From Chrysoperla carnea (lineage: Eukaryota > Arthropoda > Insecta > Neuroptera > Chrysopidae), in contig NC_058341.1 in NCBI RefSeq assembly GCF_905475395.1, positions 31,573,501-31,637,500 on the forward strand: 64,000 nucleotides of DNA, given 5' to 3'. The translations under genes were made by a program, and so were the position numbers. Shown here one piece after another: positions 45,620 through 56,900 of this stretch. Numbering within the stretch: position 1 is the first letter of the stretch; each line of letters begins with the position of its first letter. Under the pieces are notes generated by a model. It was given only the letters and a program-made list of their open reading frames with translations, searched no databases and was not told where the DNA came from.

Positions 45620-48372
45620 TGTGATCTTTAAATTAATCAAACATTAATAATACAGTAATATCGTCGTAAAAATAAGCTAGGCTTAGACTAAATCCAAACA
45701 TTTGAATTTCATTAAGGATGGCCCCAATATTGTATTTTAGAGTGAGGTCTATTACCTCACATTGCCAATAGGAAATTTGTAGATTAAAAAGTTAAGTTAT
45801 TATCATTTTCTTGTTTAAACTAACATTAGAAGACATATCGGTCAAATAGTCAATAACTAAATCGTCATAGTCGTATAAGTCATAAACGGTTAGTGATAAA
45901 AAAAAAAGTCAGTTTACAAAAAGGTAGATAATTTAATTGTCTACAATAAATGTTATTACCATTTTTGGTCTAAAGCGCACGATTATGGAGATATAGCCTA
46001 AAATGGTTTTTCTTAAAATGGAGGCACTTCCCCCGCATATTTTCGTAAGGATTTTGTGCATTTACATTCAATACGTGATACTGAACATATTTAAATAATA
46101 AAATAACTCTTGCAGTCAAATAAGTTCATAGTGTATTTTGTGCATTTGACCTTCTACCGCGTCTGGGAAAGTGTTAGCCCCTTCGGATTGGTCTGTCTTT
46201 TTCAATATTGACTTAAAATGGTCATTTGAACACTCTATGTAAATTTCAGCTTTTATACTTTAACGTGATAGAGCTCGGGTACTGGGCCCCTGATTACCTG
46301 ATACCTACCGAAGGCACCGTTAGTCAAGGTTTGTAACCCCCAAAGATTGTTCCCTACACCAGTGAGAATACGCAAAAAAAATTTCAGCTTTTATACTTTA
46401 ACGTATGTCTGGCAGGCGCTGACTCTTACTCTATTATAACATTTGCCAAATTTACAGGAGATAGTTTTCGACTTAAAGCGCGACATTTATACGATGACAC
46501 CAGGACTTAAAAAGAACATATTGGCATACCCATTCAATAACTAATAATCAAAAACAATTATGCAGTCTTGTTTTTTTAAATAATATTGTACAATCTAAAT
46601 AGATTATATAATTACCTACACATTATATAATACAGAAAATATATTCGAAATATGTATTTATGATATAATTTGAATAAAAATCACAAATGTTTTTAAATGA
46701 TTCAAAATCGTTTTAAAAAGATCTTTCATATAAATTCAAACAACATACCGTATTTTAAATTAATTCAATAATAGTAAAATTGTTCTAAACCATTACTTTT
46801 CGTGTTTTTCGTAAATGTAGAAAATATCCGCCAAAACGATATCAACTAAAAAAATTATAATATAAATTTTCAAAATTAAATTGATTTAAATAAATATCCA
46901 TTAAAAAAAACGCACAATCTTTAATTTTTAAACTCTAGTTGATTATACTAATTAATGTGCTGATATGTTTTTCTATTTAATAAAATTATTATAATCAAAT
47001 TTTTGTGTTTTGATGAGAAATTTTTTATTTATTATTTGTAAATAAACTTGGAAAACAAAAATAACTAGTAACTAAATTCAAATGATTTTCAAATCATAGA
47101 AATCAACTATTCGTATAGAAAGGCAAAATTGTTTACAATATTTGCGTTCCGTACCTTTTAAGAACATATGTACATACATTTCAATAATTTACTTGCGTTT
47201 CATAAAGATACATCAACTTTGTACTAATTAGTTTTAAATAACGTAAAAAACATTTTGCGTAAATATACGATTACAAAATACAGCATACAGCATTAATTAC
47301 GACATAGCTTTTTATCATAGGTCTCAAATTTTTAAATATATGTAAAGAATATACAAACTAAATCGATTAATAGTTTCCAAAATATCGCTTGACATCGCTT
47401 AAAATTGCTCTCGTAAACGATACGTAATATGTCGGAAATTACTCGCCCAATCGTCAAATAAATTCAAACCGTTAGAGATAGAACAAAAGTTTAAATGTAA
47501 AATTTTTTTTTCATAAACATCACTGTTTACTCGTGAGGGCGCCAATTAGGCGGAAATTTTATAATAGGTACTATACTTGATTATCAGTTATGTATGTGTC
47601 ACATGTTTGTATGTGTAATGTGATAAATAAATCAACACTGACTATGCATGGTATTTCAACAATTAACTCAGTCAATTGTTTGTTTTCACTTGTATTATAT
47701 ATATTTGTACATATATCACCTATAAAAAATTTGAATGAATAATAATAATGGTTATTTTATATAGTAAAAAATCAATTTTCGGGATAACGTTTTCAAATTA
47801 ATATAAATAAATAAATATCGTTATATATTTTAAATTTTGTTTTATTTTATTCTATCCCATTTTTCCTTTCAGAACAAAATTATTAATTAACTAATTAATT
47901 TTTTTTTAGTAAAGGTACAAACAAATTCTTATAAAATATAGGTGAGATAAAGAAGTTGGATTGTAAATACGTAATATTCTTTTTGGATTTTCATTTTATT
48001 TTTGTGTGGTATTTGGTTTGTATAAAAAAGTTGATGCAAAAAAATTTTTTCAAGATGAAATTAATTATATGGAATTATGTGCAAGTAATTCGTAAATAGT
48101 TTTTATGTATTTTGATTTCATTTAAATAAAGTTGAAAACTCAAACCCTGTTTTTATTTTATTTTTCCCCATCTCTCTGTAGCTATACAATATTATTTCAG
48201 TTAAAAATAGGTGAGTATTTCGAACTTCACGATAGGTAAGTATTTCAAACTTCGTTTGCCATTTTTTTTTGTAATAATACTACTCAAAATTTTCCGAAAA
48301 TGAGTTTTACTTTTTGTTATAATTTAAGAAAGTCGAAAATATGAATATAATTATTTATTAATACGAATAACA
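45620..48372. other. Intergenic region between UBZ4 gene and PEN-2, left part
   Basis: No gene. 46000-46460 is less AT-rich and repeats AATTTCAGCTTTTATACTTT (about 46244 and 46381), which suggests old repeat debris. Repeat R copy 4 lies at 47465-47700. Confidence 0.5.
47465..47700 (+). repeat. Dispersed repeat family R, copy 4
   Basis: AAACCGTTAGAGATAGAAC, CATCACTGTTTACTCGTGAG, GCGCCAATTAGGCGG, and the terminal GCATGGTATTTCAACAATTA with CAATTGTTTGTTTTCACTTG. Same order as 28804-29275, lacking its left third. Confidence 0.7.
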
Positions 48373-48445
48373 GAGCCCTAATGGTATAATGGTTAGCGTA
48401 TCTGACTTCGAATAAATAGTCCCTTGGTTCGAAACTAGGTGAGGA
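48373..48445 (+). pseudogene. tRNA-Arg-like sequence (tRNA pseudogene or SINE head)
   Basis: Reads like a tRNA: an A-box region (TAATGGTATAATGG), GCGTATCTGACTTCGAATAA in the anticodon region (TCG would be the anticodon) and a B-box-like TTGGTTCGAAACTAGG. The acceptor and anticodon stems do not pair properly (the 3' side of the anticodon arm is degenerate), so it is unlikely to be a working tRNA. Confidence 0.45.
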
Positions 48446-48597
48446 CATATATTAAAAAAAAGTTCATTAAATCTTTTAAGCAAAATCTGATTTTAATTTT
48501 CATTTTTTTTCAAATTTCCACCACAGCATGTTTGCCTAGTAAATGATGAAAAAATTAGTTTTTTTTCGTTCAAAAACTTCAATTTTTTTCACATTTC

Positions 48598-48829
48598 TAC
48601 TAGGAGAACATCAAGGACGGACGGAATAAGTAGTACCTGATAGCAAGGTAATTGTTGTCACCTCGTAAGTCAGAAAGTTAGTGGTCTGCACACCCGTGTT
48701 TGGTGAGTGTGACCTCTAGTGGGCAGACCAATAACTTTCTGCCAAAATAAAATTTTAGACTTTCGGGGTGAAAACACTCACCTTTCTCCTTATCAGGAAC
48801 TACTAATTCCCACTTATGTTCTCCTAGTA
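48598..48829. mobile_element. Fold-back MITE with TACTAGGAGAACAT ends
   Basis: TACTAGGAGAACAT at the left is mirrored by ATGTTCTCCTAGTA at the right. Inner arms also match (AGAAAGTTAGTGGTCTGC against GCAGACCAATAACTTTCT). 232 bp, no coding. Related end motifs (AGGAGAACAT, TGTTCTCCTA) recur at about 49161, 49193, 49267 and 49820. Confidence 0.75.
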
Positions 48830-49436
48830 CAAATGTTGAAAAAGATGAAAATTTTTTCGAAATTATATTATTTATTTTTTGAATATAATATATAAATATA
48901 ATATAAAATTAAACTGACCAATTAATTATTTATATTAGCTGACCAATTATCAGCGAATGCTTCCCGATCGCGCATAGGTGGAGTTTTTTCAATCTTTAAT
49001 AAAAAATTTTCTGATGCTGACCAATTAATGAGACCAACTGACCTTTTATGACCAATTTCTGACCTTTCAGATGGTATAATTGGTCAATCGAAATTCCGCA
49101 CATGAGGTGCTAAGATCGCGGAGCTTAATTTTACAAATACAAATTTTAATATTTTGTAATAGGAGAATATGAGTGAGATAAACTATATGACATGTTCTCC
49201 TATTAAAAAGTTTCAAATTTAGCGTAACCAAGCCATTTTTGTGCAAATTTTTTAATATTTTATAAAAGGAGAACATGATTTAAATTCCCACCCACTGACA
49301 GAATAGTGATTTATGACATATTTATAACTGACGTTATTTATAGCAAGAGGGCGGGTTATATAGATAATTTAAACTATAAAAAGAGGGGAAAATTTTTAAC
49401 ATAAGGAAAAATTCATTTAATTTAAAAGTAAAAATG

Positions 49437-49516
49437 TTAGCTCTACCAAGATATGAACCAGCGTACTTTTGTTTCTTAGGCAAGTGCTATACCCACACAG
49501 GTATCCGGCTTATTTA
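49437..49516 (-). pseudogene. tRNA-like segment in unit 1
   Basis: The minus strand reads AAGCCGGATACCTGTGTGGG, TATAGCACTTGCC and a B-box-like TGGTTCATATCTTGG. It is the degenerate counterpart of the segment at 50141-50219. Stems are incomplete, so it is not a functional tRNA. Confidence 0.4.
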
Positions 49517-50140
49517 TAATCATATAATTAATTTAATACTTACCTTTACTAAATAATGAATTATTTGATAATTTTCTTCTGAAAGAAAACATAGGATAGA
49601 AAATTTAAAAAATAAAACAAAATTTAAAATATATAATGATTTTGATTTATTTATTTATTTAAAAAACATATTTTAAATTTTCATGAAAAATCATATTAAT
49701 TAAATTATATATGTATGTACATATGATGTAATACTTATGCTTGTAATATACTTACCTTTACTAAATAATTAATTAATTGATAAAGGAAAGTGGGGCTAAC
49801 ATAATTAATATTTTGTGTGTAATAACAAGTTCTCCTATTACAAAATCTTATAAAATTTCCTTTAACAAAATAAGTTTTATTAGCATGCACAACAAAAAAG
49901 CAAGCAAAATAGGAATTTTTTAATATTTTGTAATTAGTGAATAATATCTTTTTCAATAGAGAGATTGATTTATGATTATTTAAGTTCCCACCCCCTGACA
50001 GTTTAGTGATTTATGACATATGTATAATTGTATAACTGACGTTATTTATAGCAAGAGGGCGGGTTATATAGATAATTTAAACTACAAAAAGAGAGGCAAA
50101 TTTTTAACATTATGAAAAATTCATTAAAAAAAGTAAAAAT

Positions 50141-50219
50141 GTTAACGAACACCAGGACACGAACCATCGAACCTTGGTTTCAAAGGCAAGTGCTATACCC
50201 ACACAACCACCCGGCTCAT
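50141..50219 (-). pseudogene. tRNA-like segment in unit 2
   Basis: The minus strand reads GAGCCGGGTGGTTGTGTGGG, TATAGCACTTGCCTTTGAAA and TGGTTCGTGTCC. A box-A-like and a strong box-B-like sequence flank CCTTTGAAACC, which recalls tRNA-Gln(TTG). The acceptor stem does not close well. It could supply an internal RNA polymerase III promoter for a SINE. Confidence 0.45.
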
Positions 50220-50414
50220 GTGTTAATTTATATCTAACTTAATATTTACCTTTACTAAATAATTAATTAATTGGTAATTTTGTTCTGAAAGAAAAAATAG
50301 GACAGAATATTTAAAAAATAAAACAAAATTTAAAATACATAACGATTTTTCATTTATTTATAACAAAAAAAAAATTTTTAATTTTCATAATAAATCATAG
50401 TGTATAAAAACAAA

Positions 50415-50773
50415 TTAAGGAGGATCCCTCACCAGTAATAGAAAAAAATAAATTAGTAGAAAATGATCCAAATTTTTAGTATGTTGTAGTTAACGATACA
50501 TATTCTTAAATCAAAAAAAAATTTGGGTATCTTATCGATCAATTAAGAGAGTAATTAATTAATTAAAAATACACTAAATAACATAATCATCCTCATATCA
50601 TGCTATGTTATTTAGTGTATTTTTAATTAATTAATTACTCTCTTAATTGATCGATAAGATACCCAATTTTTTTGATGGTTTAATAATATGTATCGTTAAC
50701 TACAACATACTAAAAATTTGGATCATTTTCTACTAATTTATTTTTTCTATTACTGGTGAGGGATCCTCCTTAA
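50415..50773. mobile_element. Near-perfect fold-back element, TTAA-flanked
   Basis: 359 bp forming one long hairpin: left TTAAGGAGGATCCCTCACC, right GGTGAGGGATCCTCCTTAA. The arms (about 165 bases each) differ at only a few positions and meet around ATAATCATCCTCATATCATG (about 50583-50602). Flanks fit either a TTAA duplication (piggyBac-like) or TA (Tc1/mariner-like). No coding. The high arm identity suggests a young insertion or recent gene conversion between arms. Confidence 0.85.
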
Positions 50774-50914
50774 CACAGATTCTTTTTTTTCTTATTAATG
50801 TTTATACAAAATTAGTGTTTATACGTAAAATTCTATCACTTTTATATAATAATAATAAATGGTGTTCCAAGATTACGTCTGATTCGAACTTCTTGCATTA
50901 ATTTTGGAACACTT

Positions 50915-51116
50915 CCCTGGTGGAAAAAATATTTGAAAAAAGAATAAGTCTTAATAAGTCTTAGGAAACTCTGAAAAAGTCTTAGAAACTTTAAAAAAGT
51001 ATTAAGAACTCTGAATAACTCTGAATTAGACTAGTCCGAAAACGTTGAGAAATTCAAAGTTCCTAAGACTTTTTCAGAATTTCTTATTCTTTCTTCAAAT
51101 ATTTTTTCCACCAGGG
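50915..51116. mobile_element. MITE with CCCTGGTGGAAAAAATATTT ends
   Basis: CCCTGGTGGAAAAAATATTT at the left and AAATATTTTTTCCACCAGGG at the right are exact inverse copies. The arms continue with AAGAATAAG/CTTATTCTT and CTGAAAAAGTCTTAG/CTAAGACTTTTTCAG. 202 bp, no coding. The superfamily is not fixed by the flanks. Confidence 0.8.
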
Positions 51117-51185
51117 TTCTTTATAAAATACAATATATATTTTCTTATAAATACTACTAACTAAATCATAGAGATAGCGAACGCG

Positions 51186-51395
51186 GAACGCTAGACCGTA
51201 AGTGGATGCGATATGCGAAGCAAGAGAGGAGACTGCCAGTAAGTTTCCTTGTGTCCTTGTCTAATACCTGTACTTATACTTACTAATACAAATAATAAGT
51301 ATATATATACATATGATTATGATAAGGACACAGGGGAGCTCGCTGGCAGTCTTCTCTCTCATTCATCATATCGCATCCACTTACAGGCTAGCAGA
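51186..51395. repeat. Inverted repeat around ATGCGATATG motif
   Basis: GTAAGTGGATGCGATATG and GAGGAGACTGCCAG at the left are mirrored by CTGGCAGTCTTCTCTC and CATATCGCATCCACTTAC at the right, and AAGGACACA pairs with TGTGTCCTT inside. A fold-back remnant of about 210 bp without coding. Confidence 0.7.
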
Positions 51396-51407
51396 TCCTT
51401 TTCGTTA

Positions 51408-51572
51408 TTAAGTTAGTCCCTCATAATATTGATTTTCACTTTTTCCTCTTTATTCAATGTATTTTAAGGAGTTATTGATTGCTAATAATAAACGAACAAT
51501 CAATAATTTCTTTAAATACATTGATTAAGGAAGTAAAAAGTGGAAATCAATAGTATGGGGAGCTAACTTAAT
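51408..51572. mobile_element. Small fold-back MITE, TTAAGTTAG ends
   Basis: ATTAAGTTAG at the left and CTAACTTAAT at the right are inverse. The arms share ATTGATTTTCACTTTTTCC against GGAAGTAAAAAGTGGAAATC, and AATACATTGATT. 165 bp, no coding. Confidence 0.75.
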
Positions 51573-51886
51573 GAAAAATAATTGTTTAGTAATTAATAAA
51601 TAAACAACGATCGAACAAATAACTTTAATGGTCAAACAATGAAGAACAAATGATTAACAATGGATTAAAAAAAGATTTATAATTAATTAAACCGAAAATA
51701 ATTTTGTAGGGGGCCAAATTACGTTAGCTTCTGTTTCTTTAAATAAATTGTACACCGATCTAGATTATTCTAGTTTTCTATAAAATAAATTATCCAGTAT
51801 ATTGCAAACAAAAAGCTCTAAAAACCCTATACACACAAAAATATAACCTTATTTATAAATGCAAATGTCAATTTTGAAAAATCGTC

Positions 51887-52326
51887 ATGGATTTAGGAAA
51901 ATTGCCCGGTGAAAGAAAATTATATCTTTGCCAATGGTATTTTAAAGGTATTTTATCAGTTTACAAAATTAATATTATGAAGTTTTCTTATTTACAATTG
52001 TTTTGTTATTTACAGCTGGTTTTGCATTTTTACCTTTTTTATGGGCTGTGAACTTTTTGTGGTTTTTTTCTGAAGCATTTCGCAAACCAGTATATGATGA
52101 ACAGAAACAGATAAAAAAATGTAAGTTAAAAATAATCTAGGACTATCATTTTTAAAACAATCCTTTATTGTATGTCGTTTTTTTAGATGTAGTATTGTCT
52201 GGAATTGGTACATTAATATGGTTTATTATCTTAACTTCGTGGATTATCGTGTTTCAAACACACAGAGTGGCTTGGGGAGAGTTTGCTGACTATCTTTCGT
52301 TTATAATTCCATTAGGTGAACCTTAG
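51887..52326 (+). CDS. pen-2: Presenilin enhancer 2 (gamma-secretase subunit)
   Basis: Three exons (51887-51947, 52016-52120, 52187-52326) give 101 residues, exactly the usual PEN-2 length. PEN-2 is the smallest subunit of gamma-secretase, needed for presenilin endoproteolysis and hence Notch and APP-type intramembrane cleavage. Strong family matches are [20 protein letters not shown] at the first membrane segment, WFFSEAF and [11 protein letters not shown] in the loop, [12 protein letters not shown] in the second membrane segment, and the essential C-terminal DYLSF followed by IIPLG. The start ATG gives the canonical N-terminus. All introns are GT-AG and short (under 70 bp), in contrast to the large introns around it. 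Confidence 0.95.
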
Positions 52327-52479
52327 GTTATAATTTAAGAATGTAATTTTATAATACATTATTTATATATATTTCATTTTGTTATTATTTTATTCTTTAC
52401 CAATTCAACATTTTCGAAGGAGTTCGTCATAAAACAATTTTGTAAGATGCCAACAATTGTAGGGTTTCTGTCTAACAGA

Positions 52480-52558
52480 CAAGGATGATACATATTTTGG
52501 AAAAATTACACAAACTATATAACATAGTTTGTGTAATTTTTCCAAAATATCATCCTTG
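52480..52558. repeat. Near-perfect 79-bp hairpin downstream of PEN-2
   Basis: CAAGGATGATA then ATTTTGGAAAAATTACACAA on the left pairs with TTGTGTAATTTTTCCAAAAT and ATCATCCTTG on the right, with a loop of only a few bases and a three-base asymmetry. It could fold into a pre-miRNA-size stem in RNA, or be a miniature transposon footprint. There is no evidence for expression. Confidence 0.75.
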
Positions 52559-53760
52559 TATACGATTTAAATTAAAATCTCAGAAACTATTATCAGTGAA
52601 ATCAGATTTTCGTGTTTTATGGATTAAAATGCCTAGAAATTGATTTTAAAAGAAGTGAAAAAAATTTTTCTGGATTTTTGCAATTTAAAATTAACCTGAT
52701 TTTGGTGAAACTAGGTAATAGAACAAATTTGGCCTAATAAATACAAAAATCGGGTTCGTTTTGTACTCGGGTGAGAAGTTTTTGAGATATGACCAAAAAC
52801 TCTGTATGAAAAGATATTATTTCGGAGAGATTTTGAAGATTTATCGCAAAATATTCTTTTAATCGTCAAATGATATAAACTTAAAAATTTGTTGGGTCTA
52901 TTATAGCCTTAATAATAAGATACGAAAATTTGGTTAATTTTTCGATTTAATGACAAAGGAGATATCAACTGAAAAATCGACTCCGAGATACCATCAATCG
53001 TATACGATTTTAGCCAATATCTCAGAAACTACGCTCAATCGTTAAAGGCTTGAGTATAAGTGACCAAAAATAGCCTTTTTTAAATCTGCAATACAGACAT
53101 GTCCGTTGAATTGTATAAAATTAGGAAAAAGCAAAATTGTTTTCAAAAACCAGGACATTTCTGTATCAGTTTAAAAAGTCTGCTATCTACGTATTAAGGA
53201 AAGGAAACCGATTTTTATATTTACTGATTTAAAAATTCTTTAGAAATTGATTTTAATCCAAATGAAAATTATTTGCTAATTACTTATAATAGTTTCCTAA
53301 TTGGGCAATATGAATGATTATTTTTATCATTTCCGTCGAAGAAGTTTACGCAGTACAGGTAAATGAAGCTGATTTTTTAAAATCTTAGATAAATTAAAAT
53401 TAAGTCTTAGATTTTTAAAATCTTTTATAAACAGAAGTGAAGACTTCATATAAAATCCTTTTCGCAAGAAAAAGATAGATAAGTTTTCGTTTTTGTAATC
53501 AATTTTAACAATTTTCAAGTTTTGTTATGACATTAAGTCTAGTTTTATAGTTTGAGGTGTAATGTGGCAAATTCATTATCAGACATCTATCCAATTTCTC
53601 AGATTTTCATCCGCTCTTGCTTATTAATTTTAGGGTGTTAATATAAAAACAACATACATGTTAATTAAAATAACTTAAAAAAATATATTTAATTACAGAT
53701 CTTCACATTTTTTTATATTAATGCTACGTGTTTAATTACAAACAAACAAACAAAAAAATA

Positions 53761-53886
53761 TACAAAAGTATTGAGGGAGTAGGGAAATGTTTTGGTAAAT
53801 ATACCGAATATAATACAAATTTTTACAAAAGTATTGAGGGAGTAGGGAAATGGGTTGGTAAATATACCGAATATAATACAAATTTT
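53761..53886. repeat. 63-bp tandem duplication
   Basis: TACAAAAGTATTGAGGGAGT at 53761 repeats at 53824 and the two units differ at about two positions (ATGTTTTGG against ATGGGTTGG). It lies in the 3' flank of the SLC37 gene. Confidence 0.85.
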
Positions 53887-53928
53887 TATTAAATTAAAAA
53901 AAATTGAAACTAACCATGAAATAATTTA

Positions 53929-56900
53929 TCATTCTATATGATTTGGTCGTAATTGTAAAAATTCACGTTTAACTAGACGTACTAGTAGCAATAATGCTAG
54001 TATATCGGAGATCATTAACATATAAAAAACATTTTGCCAATCTTTATTTGAATTACTAACGAATCCAGCTAATAATGGTCCAATGGCTGCACCTATAGAG
54101 CCAGTACCATCTATAATTGCTGTTACAGTTGCTAATGCTTTTGCATTACCCTCCAAACAGCTATGTGTACCTAATTGAGCGGATACGGATGTTGTTATTA
54201 AACCATATGGACCATTTACTAATAGTCCAACCACTGTTAATATCAATATGTTCAATGCAAACGATGATGACGAACCTTCACTATTATATACAAACATCTG
54301 AAATCAAAATGTAATAATAATCAGTATCAGACATCATGTAGAATATGAGTAAAAAACAGTGGCAGTTGCTGCTTATTTAATCTTCGCAAATGGCAATAAA
54401 AGAAGAAATCGGAAGGAACTTAGGCAGTAGATTTGTTTATTAAAAGTAGTGAAAATCACAAATTTTTTTTCAAAAAATTTATTTCAAGTGGTGTTTCTTC
54501 AAAATTTGTATACTTATCAGCTTGCAAAGCTAGTCGAAAATCTTACTCTTTGTTTGACAAAAGCAAACATCAATTTTCGTGAAGTGATACCGGTTAGATG
54601 CTGTATATATTCGGCTCCTATACAACGGATAAAAAAAGGTTTTTTCCTCGATTATCTCGGTAAATATTTTTATGAAAAAAGAAAATAGTTATAAATTTAC
54701 AAAAGAAGATCGTAAAGTGAGGAGCATAAAAGGTCTGTCTTTTACTTTTTAATGTCAGAACAGATTTTAATAAAGTCGACCACTCCATTATATTGTGATA
54801 CAATATGCAAGCTCACTTACCATCGGTACTGCTGCAAATAACATTCCAGCACAAGTTGTTGCTGACATACCAGAATAATCGGAAACAACTCCTGCAATAA
54901 TTGCACCAGCTATACCGCCTACATCAAACATAGTTGATAAATGTGCGCTATTTACCGCACTCATTTTCGCTAAAAAATAATTAAAATATTGAAAATGCAA
55001 CTATTTAATTCAAAATTAGTTTAGGGTCGTTGTGTTTATCATTTAAAACAAATAATTTTAACGTGATGATTAATGTTAAAAATAAAACAAGATCTACCAG
55101 TACTTAGATTTTATAACCAGGGGCATGCGTCGATTTAAGGGGGCTGTGCTAATACTACTTAGAGGCCTGCCTAATTACTTAGAGACTTGCCTCTGATTAT
55201 AACAAAAATACAGTCAAAATCTTAATATAATAAATAAAAACTTTCTACTAAAGATTATTCAACGTTAGTGTAATATTTGACAGTTATTTCAGAACGGCAA
55301 GAAATTTGAAAGGCTGTTGTTTAGGTCAAACCTATCAACTTTTTCCTCTACAAAAATTTTCGAAGACTTCTCTTTCAAAGGGCTGGAAAATTGTTAAATA
55401 CTTACAAACTTAAAATTGATGAATTTTCATTGAAAACTATATTCAAATAAGACGATAATTTAATACAACAATCTTTTTATTCGACGATTAAAAGAAAAAG
55501 ACCCCGAAAAGAGAAATCGTTCGCTATTTCGCTATAAAATAACTAAATTATTATATTTAAAATGAAAAATGTGATTCACTTACAAGAAAATTCTATATAC
55601 AATGGAAGCCAATATAGAAAGGTGTAACTAACTAATTTTGCAAAAAATAAACATAGAGAATATTCAATAACTCCTGGTATTTTCAAAGCACCAACAAATC
55701 CAATTGCCTTTTGTTGATTGTTCGTTGGTATTGGTAGCTGCCGTAAAATTGGAGTACGTTCACTATACCTTCGTTGAAGTACGTCCTAAATAATAGAAAC
55801 AAAAAATTAAAACATTATATCAAATTACATGAAACAATTTCTTGCTTTTCGTGCTTTCGTGTCAAAGACTTCATTAACAAGTTATTCTACTTGTTAAAAA
55901 ACTCTTTCATAAACCAAATATTGCATAATTTTTAACTGATATTTTGGTCGAACTGTTTTTAATTTTTCAGTCGTTTCTAAAAACTTAAAATTTTTTTGTT
56001 GTATCACTGATGTACTGGTATTACTCATTATAACAAGGTGTTAATGCTTAACTGTATATACTTAACTGCTAATATTGTGCTCTACAAAGTCCATACAAGC
56101 AAACTTTCTTATACAGCTAGAAATAATGTGCATAAGTGTGCATTTCTTCATATTTGAAAGTTATTTGAGCAATGTTGCAGCTTATTGCTAGTTGTTTAGT
56201 CTATTCGCTAATCGCTACTTAAGATAATATTTGCGTTGATATGTGTCGCACGCGCGACTTCTATTCAAGAACTGATGTACTTTTTATTAGTCATATTTCC
56301 CGCTAAAATGTAGACTTATGCATTTATAAATCCATTTAATGACTTCCAGAGCACAATTTATGTGGTTTTGAAGATGTCTGATATATACATCTTCAAAACC
56401 TGCTACCCACAAGTTTTTTAATATTGAATTAATGCTGGTATATGATGAAAATTGTCTTTTTCTAAATGTTTATCTTGGGCGGCTAATTGTTATCAGTTTT
56501 CTAAGTATAATTAAACAAATTAATACATTTTTTTCAAGTACAAACTGTGTAGTATACTATTACATAGTCTATTCTTGATTACACCATTGTTAGATTATCG
56601 TTATCTTTAAAATTGACACTTTAGTAATAATAATCCTAAGTATTGAAATCCACTAGAATAGTTAACAAGTATAAATAAAGAAATAAATATCAAGTGACAC
56701 CTTAAGGGAGAAAAATCACGTTACCGTGGGGTGATCTGAATATATTTGTACAAATTATTATTAAGGGGCTATATGCACTTCAATATGAAAATTAAATCTT
56801 TTAATAGCCGTTAAAAATAGAATAAAATAAAACTTAAAATGACTTTTCTCCGCTGATGGTTGTTTCACGAGAGATGGGCTTCTAAAATCTTTTGGAATTC

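Larger units (their letters stand above)
49170..50400 (-). repeat. Two tandem copies of an about 0.6-kb unit with tRNA-like segments
   Basis: Unit 1 (about 49170-49700) and unit 2 (about 49810-50400) share, in order, TGTTCTCCTATTA-type sequence, TTCCCACCC and CTGACAG, GTGATTTATGACATAT, CTGACGTTATTTATAGCAAG, AGGGCGGGTTATATAG, a tRNA-like segment on the minus strand, and an A-rich tail. The copies differ by many small changes, so the duplication is not recent. It may be a tRNA-derived SINE pair or a larger tandem duplication. Confidence 0.6.
52327..53928. other. Intergenic region between convergent PEN-2 and SLC37
   Basis: Contains a hairpin at 52480-52558 and a 63-bp tandem duplication at 53761-53886. 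The rest is AT-rich, and ORFs such as 53327-53518 have no support. Confidence 0.55.

Noticed and set aside
48373-48445. Functional tRNA-Arg gene
   Set aside because: Acceptor and anticodon stems do not pair; kept only as a tRNA-like pseudogene or SINE head.
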